From: Vicugna pacos
Taxonomy: Eukaryota; Chordata; Mammalia; Artiodactyla; Camelidae
Direction of reading: 5' to 3'
DNA: 64,000 bases
NCBI RefSeq assembly: GCF_048564905.1
Contig: NC_132989.1
Span: forward strand, 14,527,257-14,591,256
Shown here: piece by piece, positions 12,246-22,599 of the stretch
Layout of the letters: every line of letters starts with the position of its first letter
Position numbering within the stretch: the stretch's first letter is position 1
Notes under the pieces: generated by a model
The model's input: only the letters and a program-made list of their open reading frames with translations
Databases searched by the model: none
Told to the model about the DNA's origin: nothing
Made by a program: the position numbers and the translations under genes

Positions 12246-13373
12246 CTAAAATCTATGACTCACTTTTCTAAAATTCTGGGATGCTGTGCATCTGAGATTC
12301 TAGAATTCTGCAGTGTACTAAGGTTCTGTAATGCTCCAACTGTGATTCCACCAGATTAGAATGTTGCCCCAACTCTGCCTGTGGATAAGGCTTCTCCCCA
12401 CAGGTCTTTTGTGTGGAAAGAAATCCAGGCCCCTGCAGAGCCCCTGGGTGGGGTGGGGGGAGGGGGAGCCAGGAGCCCTCCCCTCAGCTGCCCCCACCAT
12501 CTAGCCCAGCAGGTGGAAGAGGGGGTCGGCACACCCGTGAGCCCAGGGTGCTGCCTCTCCATGTGGTGGAGCTGCCTCACCCGCCATCCCTCCAGCCCAT
12601 TGCTCCATCCAAGCGCAGAAGCCTGGAAGTGAGACTCCAGCCTTTGAGTCCTCCTGGGGAGGGGGCGTGCCCTTGCCTCCCACCCTTGGTTTCTGTCCAC
12701 TTCAGAGAGCATGTGGGAGCTGCTGCAGCAGATGGAGCTGGGGAGTGTGGTTCAGACCCCAGATGGAAGCCCCTGAGGGTGGAACTGGTCTCCATCTGCT
12801 CTAAGCTAGGGCCTGGAGGTCTGAGGAGGGCAGAAGTCAGAAACCCAACACTGAACCTCAGAAGGCTCTCTCTTAGTCCTGTAATGTATGCCTTGAACAA
12901 TGCAGATGGGGAAACTGAGGCCCAGAAGCAGAAGGGATTTCCCAATCCAGCCAGGCATAAGGCGAGTGTTGTGCTCTGCCAGAAGGATGTCTCTTGGTTA
13001 GCCACAGGTCTCCTCTTCCTATTTTCAAACTCACTGTCCCATCTCTGCCTGTGGGGAAAGTCAAGGCACAAATTTGGCATGGCAGGGTGTCCAGGAGGCT
13101 GCTGGATACAAGGGGTTGTATCCAAGTGGGTGACTTCTTGGCTTTGAGATGCCTATGCCAAGCCCAGAGACATCCTGGTTCTAACCAGACTCTTACCCAG
13201 GCTCCTCCTGCTCCAGGCCCACGGGCCCTTCAGAAGGTCTGGAGGATGGGAACTTGGGGCACAGGCAGAAGTTTGGGGGAGGCAGAAGCTGGAGCTGGGT
13301 GGAGAGGGTCTCAGTCGACAGTGATCAGCTTCTTCATCCAGTCATTCATTTTTGTTCTCCATTTCAAAGTCCT
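12246..13373. other. Non-coding DNA
   Basis: A reverse MIR fragment lies at about 12895-12960 ('gcagatggggaaactgaggc'). The long open frames on both strands here overlap one another, have no recognisable domain and look like chance frames in GC-rich DNA. Confidence 0.5.
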
Positions 13374-13478
13374 TGAGGGAAGTGGGTATAGCTCAGTGGT
13401 AGAGTACAAGCTTAGCATGCACCATGTCCTGGGTTCATTCTTCAGTACCTCCATTAAAAAAAAAAAACTTAAAAAAAA
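13374..13478 (+). mobile_element. Camelid tRNA-derived SINE
   Basis: Begins with a tRNA-like head: A box 'tagctcagtggtagagtac', a 'cttagcatgc' block, B box 'gggttcattc', then 'ttcagtacctccatt' and an A-rich tail interrupted once. The head keeps pol III A- and B-box spacing. Target-site repeats are weak (a shared AAAGTC). Confidence 0.85.
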
Positions 13479-14444
13479 GTCATTTTGTAGCCGCAGTCCC
13501 TGTTATCCTCATAAGAGCCCAAGAAGAAAGGTGGGAGGGAGAACTTGCCATCAGTACATAAACTTCCAGCACAAAGGCCACACAGAAAGCCTGGTCCTGG
13601 ACCTCTGTTACCCTTCCACTTTACACCGGGGAAACTGAGGCCCAAAGTGGGGCTATGATCTGTCTTAGTCTACAGAGCCAGAGGGAGGCCAGTCTAGTCC
13701 TCTGGGGAATCACTGGCTCAGCACCCATCCAGGGAGCTCCCCCACCTTGCTGCACTTCCAGGCACCCAGACGCTCTGCAGCTAAGGAGACAAACACCAGC
13801 AGTCACCCGCAGCCACGTGTCCCAGGCTGGGCTGCTTCCAGGCTGGGTTTCCCCTCTGGGGAAAGCCCCAAGGTTGTTCTGCATGGTCAGGAGAACCAGG
13901 GAGGAAATGAGAAAAATCCTGCTACAGAGGGTCACCGAAAACAGCCAGCCCTGCGGCCTCTAGAGACCTGGCTCTGCCAGAGTGCAGGTGTGGAGGAGGG
14001 GGTTGGAGGTGCCACAGGGTGGTGGGCCTGGAATCTAGATTTGGAAAGGCATCAGCTTTGGAGTGAGGGGGGCCCAGGTTGAGTTCCAGGACTGCTACTT
14101 TAGGAGCTGTGTGATCCTGCGTCCGTGACTTCACCTGCGCTCCCTCCCCTGTTAACTGGCTAACCGTCATCTCCAGGATGGTGGGGATCTGAGTGCACAC
14201 AAACTAAGCCCACAGTTAGCTCTCCCCTGAATGCCCTTCCAAGAACCAATGAGTTCTGGGGGCCCCTCATCTGCCACACTTTGCTGCCATAAAAATGCTC
14301 CCTAAATATTTTTTGAATAGACAAGTGAATGAGTGATTGTTGCCAGCCAAGAATACAGGAACATATCAGGGAATGCTTTGAACCAGTCCATCAGGAGATT
14401 TGACAGACTCCGTCACAGCTCACCGGGTAGCCTCACTTTTAAAA

Positions 14445-14655
14445 GCCTGTAATAATAACTAAGCTTTCTAAAGCACTCACTATGTATCAGGCCTTGCTAA
14501 GAACCTTAGAGCTCTTAGTTCTCCCAGCAACACTCTGAGAACGTGTGGCTATTATCCCCATCTTCCAGATGAGGAAACTGAGGCACACAGAGGCTAGGTA
14601 GCCCTGAGGTCACATTGCTATTCAGCCACAGCACCTAGATGAGGACCCAGCCTTC
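14445..14655 (-). repeat. MIR SINE, reverse
   Basis: Near full-length reverse MIR: 'cactatgtatcaggccttgc', 'attatccccatcttccagat' and 'gaggaaactgaggcacacag' in order. Confidence 0.85.
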
Positions 14656-15479
14656 CTGCCCGCAGAGCCCATGGTCTGCACTTGCGCATGGCCGAGGACC
14701 CTTGAGCTCTCCCCTTTCCTGGCTCCTCTGGCCAGTACTCCTGTTGGTGAGGGGGCTCCCCTTCCCAGGCTGGTCCTGCTCAGGGCTTCCCATGAGTTTT
14801 GGAGGATCCTGCAAATCAGCCTTTGGGGATGTACATGGGAGATGAAGTGTAGGCTCTACCCACTCCGAGACTGCCACCCGGGCCCTTTGTCAGAGACTAA
14901 TTCTCACAGCTTTCTGGCTGCTTCCTGCCCAGAGGGAGGCAGGAAGCAAGGCCACTGGGGACCCAGGCTCCAGCTCCTTTGTTTCCCTCAGCTCATCCTC
15001 CCCTCCCTGCCCCGGCTTGTGGACCTTCCTCTTCCTTGCCCAGCCTCAGACCTTGACCTTGAGGTTCACTCCCAGGCAGACTTCCCAGTGGGAGGGCAAC
15101 AACTCAGGGCTGGGAAGGCAGGGGCTGGTTCTATGTGCTGCTAAGAACTAAAGGGTGGTTTTCTCTCTGGGGGTGCGAGTAGGGGTGCAGAACTGGAGAA
15201 AACCTGCCCCATGATGGGGGAGGTGAGGGTCAGGAACGTGCTTACAACTCACCTAGGCACATCAGTTTTCAAGGAAGCTCCACAGCGATCCACATCCTGA
15301 CCACCTGGTTAGAGGTGTTACCCTGCTATCACCCCAATTTAACACAAGAGGAAACTGAGGCCCAGGAGGATTGAGAGACATGGTCATGACTGTGCAGACA
15401 TTTAGGGACAGAAGCAAATGTTTACCCAAGTCTCCAGAGAGTGACTTACGTGATTATAATAACTATTATTATTATTATT

Positions 15480-15700
15480 GCAAATATTTCCCTAGTTCTG
15501 ACTCTGCCAAGAGCTTTCCTCTGTGTGCCTCATTTAATCCTCTCAGAAGTTCTAAGAAGTAGTGATCCCCATTTTACAGATGAGCAAACAGGCTCAGAAA
15601 AGCAGATCAGCTGCCCCAAGCCCAGCTATTTGCATCCACTAGTCAGAGTGTGGAGGCAATTTGAACCTAAGTCTGTCTGGCCCCAGGTCTCAGGTCTTAC
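15480..15700 (-). repeat. MIR SINE, reverse
   Basis: Reverse MIR blocks 'cctcatttaatcctctcaga', 'atccccattttacagatgag' and 'gcaatttgaacctaagtctg' in order. Confidence 0.8.
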
Positions 15701-16219
15701 AGTCAGGACAGGGCTGCCTCCACCTGGGGTAGAAGAGTCACCTTACTTCCCAAAATGGGGCCTGGGCCGGGCCTGGCCTCCCCATCCCCTGTTTATGGTG
15801 CTGCTTCTGGCCTGGTGCGCACAGCCCCCGGGAGCCTCTCCAGCACTGGGCCCTGGGAAACGTCGCAGGCACTGTGGGACTCTGGGGTGTGCTGGGGCCA
15901 CAGCTGTGTGTGGACAGCGCACCCGGTCTAGGCCTACGTGGCCCTGTGACAGCCTCACAGATGAGTGCGCACATGCACACAGATTCCTTTTTCCCTTCAT
16001 TCATTTACGAAACACCAGCCTACCGGCCTTTGTATTTCTATGCACAGACATTTGCTCCTTTTGCTGACCTCCCCAAGCAGGGACAGCTACATAACTGATG
16101 GGGCCCAGTGCGAAATGGAAATGCAGAACCTTCCTTATTCAAAAATTAAGAATCCCAGGACAGTGACAGCAGAGCAGCCAACCAGCTGCAGGGCCCGGAT
16201 GGGGCGCACAGGGGGCCTG

Positions 16220-16725
16220 CCCGTGTGCCCTCCTGCCCTGGCTCACCTTGGCCTCTCCCTCTCCGTCTCCCCTCATGCCACCTTATCCTCCTTTCACACC
16301 CTCACATGGTCCACAATCTTCTCCACCTCAGGGCTTTTGCAAAGGCTGTTCTCCCCACTGTGAGCCCCTCTTTCAGTCATTCTCTCGGAACTCCTCATTA
16401 TTCAGCTCTCAGCCCAAATGCCACCTCCTTGGGAAAGCCTCCCTCATCCCCCAGTCTCAAGTGGCCACCCACTTAGCTCTTCCTCATATCTGCCAGTTGT
16501 CCCTTCCTAGTGGGCATCAATCTGTGACCTCATGTGTACTTGGCAGTTTACTGTTTATTATCCATCTTCCCCAGTAGAATGCTGCCCCCCAGGGCAGGGT
16601 CATGTCTGTCCTGAACAGCACTGTTTTGTTCACCCCTATACAGAGGCCCAATCCAGAGCTTTGCACACAATAGATGTTCAGTAACTACTGGTAAAACAGT
16701 GAATGAATGAATGAATGAATGGACA
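16220..16725 (+). repeat. L2 LINE 3' end
   Basis: Shows the L2 3' succession: 'cagggcttttgcaaaggctg', 'tcagcccaaatgccacctcc', 'gcagggtcatgtctgtcctg' and an end with 'gaatgaatgaatgaatgaat'. Ancient and non-functional. Confidence 0.75.
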
Positions 16726-16869
16726 CAGACACCCACCTACCCCCCTCTCCCTGCTACACTGCCTCCCACCCTCCCTCTGCACCCCAGACAAGCACAGAGA
16801 TGCTCTCTGAATGTCCTTGTGCCCCAGACATCCCAACACAGAGAGCTAATGAGACCCAGAGGGGCAGGC

Positions 16870-17037
16870 GGATCCTGAGGCCTTGAAACAAGGACAGATG
16901 GAAGAGGTAAGGCCTGGAGAGAAAGAGAAAAAGATGGAGGGAGGGAGGAGAGGGGGCGAAGAAGGAAAAGAGGAAAGAGAAAGGAAACAGAGCCAGAAGA
17001 AGGAGAGAAAAGGTAGACAAAGAGGGAAGAACAAGCC
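16870..17037 (+). repeat. Purine-rich (GA-rich) tract
   Basis: About 160 bases that are overwhelmingly A and G on the plus strand with only isolated pyrimidines. It encodes a low-complexity Glu/Arg/Lys frame that I do not regard as a gene. Confidence 0.85.
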
Positions 17038-17049
17038 AGGCTTGCTGAT

Positions 17050-17330
17050 CATCCCGTTTCTCCTCTTTATTAGCGAAACTAATAATTACTATTAATACCT
17101 GGCCCCTCCCCGGCCCTTTCATCCAGGCTGGTGGGGAAGTTCTGAAGATGAAAGTCTGGGGGCCTCTCAGATGCAGGTTCCAGGGCTTCACAACCACTAA
17201 TTAAACTTGGCAGCCCCTTCCAATTACCCCCTCCCCTTCCTCCCCCGGGAGGCTGGGCCACCTGACTCAATGTCTTTCCAGGTGGGAACGCCACATGTAG
17301 CTAGCTGCAACCTGGGCCTGGCCCTCCTTC
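17050..17330. promoter_or_regulatory. Candidate non-repeat regulatory element with ATTA cores
   Basis: Between purine tract and plain DNA sits a unique-looking stretch with several homeodomain-type cores: CTAATAATTACTATTAAT at 17079-17096, CTAATTAAAC at 17198-17207 and CAATTACC at 17221-17228, plus 'gccacatgtagctagctgca' at 17290-17309. The function is inferred; nothing marks it as an exon. Confidence 0.3.
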
Positions 17331-17914
17331 GAGGGAGGCTCGGTAGCAGCAGTTGAGGGGGGTGGGGCCGTCAGCAGAGAGACTCATGGGGGAGGGGCCA
17401 GAAAGGAACCTCACACCAGGTGGCACTGAAACCCAGGACCCCTGCCCCCAGCTGAAATTACAGCCCCATCCCAGAGGCTGCCTCCTCCAACCCCTCCCCA
17501 GGGTCTGTATCTCTGAGCCCTGCCAGATGGCAGTGGGGGAAGTGCCATCGGGAAGGAAGATCTCGGCAGACAAAGAGGCAGAGTCAGCTTGACCAGCTTC
17601 TTCACACAGGGCCACCAGAGTCCTGGTCTCTCATATCCTCAGGGCCCATTTTGTTCCACTTCCTTCAAAGGGACCTCCCCTCTCCAGCAGTCATGACTGA
17701 CGTCAGCCAGGATTCCCGCACACCTGCAGTGATGGGACCCTCACTATCTCGTTATTGAGCTGCCTGGATGGCGAGCTGTGTGAGCTTATCCAATCCCTTG
17801 ACATAAGTACTATTGAAAGGCTCCTGAAATTACCTCAGCAGCCCTGACCTTTCCAAAGCGCCACAACTGCCTGTCCCATCTCTCTACTAGGATGTCACAT
17901 GAGTGGCTTCAAAA
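17331..17914. other. Non-coding DNA
   Basis: GC-rich unique sequence with no recognisable repeat or exon. I see nothing in it that I can name. Confidence 0.4.
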
Positions 17915-17919
17915 ATAAC

Positions 17920-18840
17920 AGGGCTTGACCAATAGGCACATGAAAAGATGCTCGAGATCGCTAATTATCAGGGAAATGCAAATCAAAACCACAATGAGGT
18001 ATTACCTCACACCAGGCAGAATGGCCATCGTTGAGAAGTCCACAAACAATAAATACGGGAGAGGCTGTGGAGAAAAGGGAACCCTCCTACACTGCTGGTG
18101 GGAAGGTAGTTTGGTGCAGCCGTTACAGAAAACAGTATGGAGATTCCTCAAAAAACTAAAAATAGACTTACCATATGATCCAGCAATCCCACTCCTGAGC
18201 ATATATCCAGAAGGAACTCTAATTCAAAAAGACACATGCACCACAATGCTCATAGAAGCACTATTTACAATAGCCAAGTCATGGAAGCAACCTAAATGTC
18301 CATCAACAGATGACTGGATAAGGAAGTTGTGGTATATTTATACAATGGAATACTATTCAGCCATAACAAAGAATAAAATAATGCCATTTGCAGCAACATA
18401 GAGGGACTTGGAGTTTGTCATACAAAGTGAAGTAAGCCAGAAAGAGAAAGAAAAATACCATATGATACCTCTCATATGTAGACTTTAACAAAAAGACAGG
18501 TGAACTTGTTTACAGAGCAGAAACAGACTCACAGACATGGAGGGCAAACTTATGGTTACCAAGGTGGAAAGGGGTAGAAAGGGATAAACTGAGAGTTTGG
18601 GATCTGCAGATACTAACTACTATATATAAAATAGATAAACAAACAAGTTTATACTGTATAGCATGGGGAACTATATTCAATATCTTACAGTAAACTATAA
18701 TGGAAAAGAATATGAAAATGAATATATGCATGTATATGTATGACTAAACTATTATGCTGCACACCAGAAATTGACACAGCATTGTAAACTGACTATACTT
18801 CAATTAAAAAATAAAATAAAATAAAATAAAATAAAATAAA
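17920..18840 (+). mobile_element. L1 LINE 3' fragment ending in an (AAAAT)n tail
   Basis: The plus strand encodes the L1 ORF2 C-terminal region: an open frame at 17925-18401 carries '[20 protein letters not shown]' and '[18 protein letters not shown]'. It ends with 'actatacttcaattaaaaaa' and an AAAAT-repeat tail. The 5' end is truncated inside ORF2. It is non-functional, with the short intact frame suggesting a fairly young copy. Confidence 0.9.
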
Positions 18841-19572
18841 TGCTGGAGAGGGTGTGGGGAAAAAGGAATCCACCTACACTGTTAGTGGGAATATAATTTG
18901 GTGCAGCCACTGTGAGAAACAGTATGGAAATTCCTTAAAAAACTAAAAATAGATTTACCGTATGATCCAGCAATCCCACTCTGGGCATAGATCCAGAGAA
19001 AACCCCAATTCAGAAAGGTACATGCACTCCCAATGTTCATAGCAGCACTACTTACAACAGCCAAGACAAGGAGGCAATCTAAATGTCCATCGACAGTTGA
19101 CTGGATAAAGAAGATGTAGTAAATATACACAATGGAATACTACTCAGCCAGAAAAGAATGAAATACTGCCACCTGCAGCAACATAGATGGACCCAGAGAT
19201 TATCATATAAAGTGAAGTAAGTCAGACCAAGAAAGACAAATAACATACGATGCCACTTATATGTGGAATCTAAAAAAAAGGGACACAGATGAACTTATTT
19301 ACAAAACAGAAACAGACTCACAGACACAGAAAACCACTATGGTTACCAAAGGGGAAACGCTGGGGGAAGGATAAATTAGGATGAGCAGATACAAACCACT
19401 ATATACAGAATAGGTAAACAGGAAGGTCCTACTGTAGAGCACAGGGAACTAGATTCAAATCTTGTAATAATCTATAATGAAAAAGAATATATGTGCGTAT
19501 ATGTAAATGCATAACTGAATCAGAAGCTAACACATCATAAATCAATTGTACTTCAATTTTTAAAAATTAAAG
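18841..19572 (+). mobile_element. Second L1 LINE 3' fragment, in tandem
   Basis: Starts exactly at the tail of the preceding L1 with 'tgctggagagggtgtgggga', a point about 130 bases further into ORF2 than the first copy begins, and runs to 'cttcaatttttaaaaattaa'. It carries the same ORF2 C-terminal region, but with more frame breaks, so it looks older or less constrained than its neighbour. Confidence 0.85.
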
Positions 19573-19589
19573 GTACCAGGGCCTGAGCT

Positions 19590-20400
19590 TGGTTCCCATC
19601 TTCTATCCCAGTCATGACCTTCCCAGGCTCTCCCATCTTAGGAAATGGCCCCACTGCCCACTCATTGCTCAAGCCTGGAACCTGGAATCATCCTCACCCC
19701 TGCAACCAATCCATCTGAAAATCCTATCGATTCTACTTCCAAAGTACCTCTCAGATCTGGCTATTGTCCTCCACATTCACAGCTGCCACCATGCTCCAAG
19801 CCACCATCATCTCTGACCTGCACAACGATCTTCACCTGATTCTCAAAAAAAGGCCAGCGTGGACCTTGAAATACACAAATCACAGCATGGTGCACCCTGC
19901 TTAAAGCTCTTCAGCCTTCTCTCGGTATGTAGACTGTAAAATACACTCCTTGCCAGGGCACCCCAGGCCCCTGGCCTCCTGCATGATCTCACCCCTTTCC
20001 CTTCTCCTCGCCTGTCCCCACCTCCGTGCAGTCCCTCAGCTCCTCTCCCCCTCGGCAGCTTTTCCACTAGCTGTCCCCTCTGCCCCAGTGCCATTCCTCC
20101 TGCCCTCCTCATGGCTGCACCTCCTCCCCCTCTGGTCTCTTCCTCACAGTCCTGTCCCTGTTCCCTCTGAGAGCAAGCCCACTCTGCGATCTCCTCCAAC
20201 CTGCCTGTTTCCTTCTCAGCACCGCTCACAATCCGTAACGATACAGTCGTTGGCCGGTTTGTGGGTATAATGTCTGGCTGTCTCCCCAACTGGACTGTGC
20301 CTTCACGTCTATGCTACTACTGCTTTATTGCTCACCAGTGCCTAGGACAGTGCCAGGCACACCGTGGGCGCTCAACAAACGTGCTAAACGGATAAATGCC
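19590..20400 (+). repeat. L2 LINE 3' region
   Basis: Shows L2 3' landmarks in order: 'ccaatccatctgaaaatcct', 'ccaccatgctccaagccacc', and near the end 'cagtgcctaggacagtgcca' with 'ggcgctcaacaaacgtgct'. Ancient and heavily diverged. Confidence 0.65.
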
Positions 20401-22135
20401 CGGGACCTGTATCCTGGTACCACCAATCCATTGGGTGCTATTCTTCTCTCTGGGGTGACTCAGAGCAGGTCGGTCCTTCACAAGCAGATGCTGCCGTGTG
20501 GCAAAGTGCTCAGGGGCCCGAATCTGCTCTAGAAGGCTTGGTGGCGATCTCTGTCCACTTACTCCACTCTGAATCAGCAGAATGACCTTGGAAATGTCCC
20601 TAACCTTCTCCCACCCCAGTTTCCCAGTCTGGAAAATGAGGACAGTAATCTGAGCTCCCGGGGGTGTGATGAGATAGTAAGGGAGAATGTACACCAAGGC
20701 CACTTCTCAACCACGTCCAAGGTGGATGGCCTGACTGAAGTGCAGATTTACACACACACACCCTCACACTTACACTCCTCAACCCACTTCTGGGCTCAGA
20801 AACTACAGAGCCTCTTGCTAACTCTGCGGCCCTCAGCACCGCAGTGTACCAGCCCCAGCCAAGGCCTGGCCTTCCCTGTGGAGCGTGGAGATCAGACGCC
20901 ATCTAGCGGACAGTCGGGCGAGAGCCGGCATTCCAACCCTCCTCTCCTCTCAGGGTGGGTAAGGCAGCTCCCTGGGGCCCTGCCCTGACCGTCCCCACTC
21001 AGACTGCCCCCACTCCACACAGCTGGGCCTGGGAGCAAACAGAGGGGCTGCCCATCAAGGCCCTCAGCCTCTCCCCAACGGCATAAAGTCCTAACCCTGA
21101 GCCCCCAGGGGCCCACCCCCAGTCTTTGAGCTGCCCTCCCTCCCTTCCTTCCCCTCCAATCACACAGAAGATCCCCACAAGAGATCCTGAGTAATCTAAG
21201 TTTTCCTTTGGCTCAAGACCTTCCCACAAGCTGTTATCTCAGCCTGAGAATCCTCCCCACCATCTTCCCCCGACCTGACTGACCCCTACTCCCACTCTGC
21301 ATCTCTCACTAAATGGCACCTGCCCAGAGGACCCTGACCAAGCTAGAGCTGCCCTCCGTTGCCCCACAGGCCCCTTAACCCCCTGTTGCTAAGCCCACTT
21401 CACACACTCCATATTTCTGGCTCCTGCTCCCCATTAGACAAAGGCATTGACAGCAATCCCTGTAATGCATGCTAAGTGCTGAGAGGGTCCAGGGGCCATA
21501 TGCTCAGACTGCAGGTGATTCTGTAACAAATCAGAAGCAGGTAGGTCCCAGCCTGTGGAGGACGAAACTGAGGGTTTCCAGAAAGGATGCAGGGTGAGAC
21601 TTTTGGCTGGGCCCCATCTCCAAGCCCCAGCACCCACTAGGCTGCAGTTTCCTGGTTGTGTTTCTCTGGTGAACTGACTCACCCTCTCTGGACCACAACT
21701 TCTTCTCCCCACCCTCCCCTTATTCTCTTTTGTACAACTTCCCTCCAAAGGGAGGAGGGCATAAAGCCCATGGGAAAATTGAAGTATGAATTGTTGCTAA
21801 GAATGGGAAGTACAGGGCCTTCCAGGCTGGGCTTGAGGGTCCAGGAAAAGGGTTGGGGTTCTAAAGGCCAATTCCCTGTTTTTCTTTCATCCATTCAACA
21901 GATATTTAGAAAATGCCTGGATTCGAGATTAAAAGTATTGGGACTCTGGAGTCACTGTCTGGGCTCAGATTGTGGCACCATCCCTGATGGCTGTTGACTA
22001 CTTGTTTCCTTAGTTGTAAAATGTAGGGGATAAAAATTTCTGCCTCCTAGTAAGGTTACGGGGAGGATTCAATGAGATGATATATGTAACTCGCTTGGGA
22101 CAGGGTCTGGCATGTCGGGTAAGCATTCAAAGTAA
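20401..22135. other. Non-coding DNA with two MIRs
   Basis: Forward MIR-type sequence at about 20500-20680 and 21940-22125 (the latter with 'aggattcaatgagatgatat' and 'ggacagggtctggcatg'). The rest is GC-rich DNA without features I can name. Confidence 0.5.
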
Positions 22136-22599
22136 GGGCTGTGTCGCTACCATTATTCACAGAGCAATGACAGTGTTGTCACTGATGTCACGCTGCCTCT
22201 CCCCTGCCACCCTACACCCAGGGCCTCGCTTCTCCAGCACTCTGGTCTCTGTGGGTCCTGGCAGCCCCTCCTCAGTCCTCTGTCAGACTCCTGCTCAACA
22301 CCTAAAGGACTTTCGCTGCTGCCCTCGGGAATTTCAGAACACCTGCAGCGGAATCTCCTCTATCCCAGTCTTTTCTCTCAATGAGCCCCTCATGTCTGGG
22401 GAAACCTGCTCTCGCCTGAGGAGACTGCATTCCCCTGCAAGCATCCCAGGGGCTTCTCCTTCCTCTTCCACAGCCCCTGGACATGAGAACAAAAGAGGGA
22501 GGGAGAGGGAGAAATACCAGGCATGTTGTCCTCCCTGCTCCTCATTTGTCTGTTTCAGGCCAATTTCATTCCCTCCCTGCTAAAGGATGCTCCTTTTGA

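Larger units (their letters stand above)
13479..16219. other. Non-coding DNA with MIR fragments
   Basis: Reverse MIRs lie at about 13615-13690, 14445-14655, 15320-15400 and 15480-15700, and a short ATT run at 15459-15479. No gene is visible. Confidence 0.5.

Noticed and set aside
12413-13147. A 244-residue plus-strand open frame
   Set aside because: No recognisable domain, runs through MIR sequence, and is matched by a 182-residue frame on the other strand.
16883-17095. Glu/Lys/Arg-rich open frame in the purine tract
   Set aside because: It is a by-product of the A/G-only composition, not a protein gene.
18808-18840. AAAAT repeat as an independent microsatellite
   Set aside because: It is best explained as the tail of the L1 at 17920-18840.
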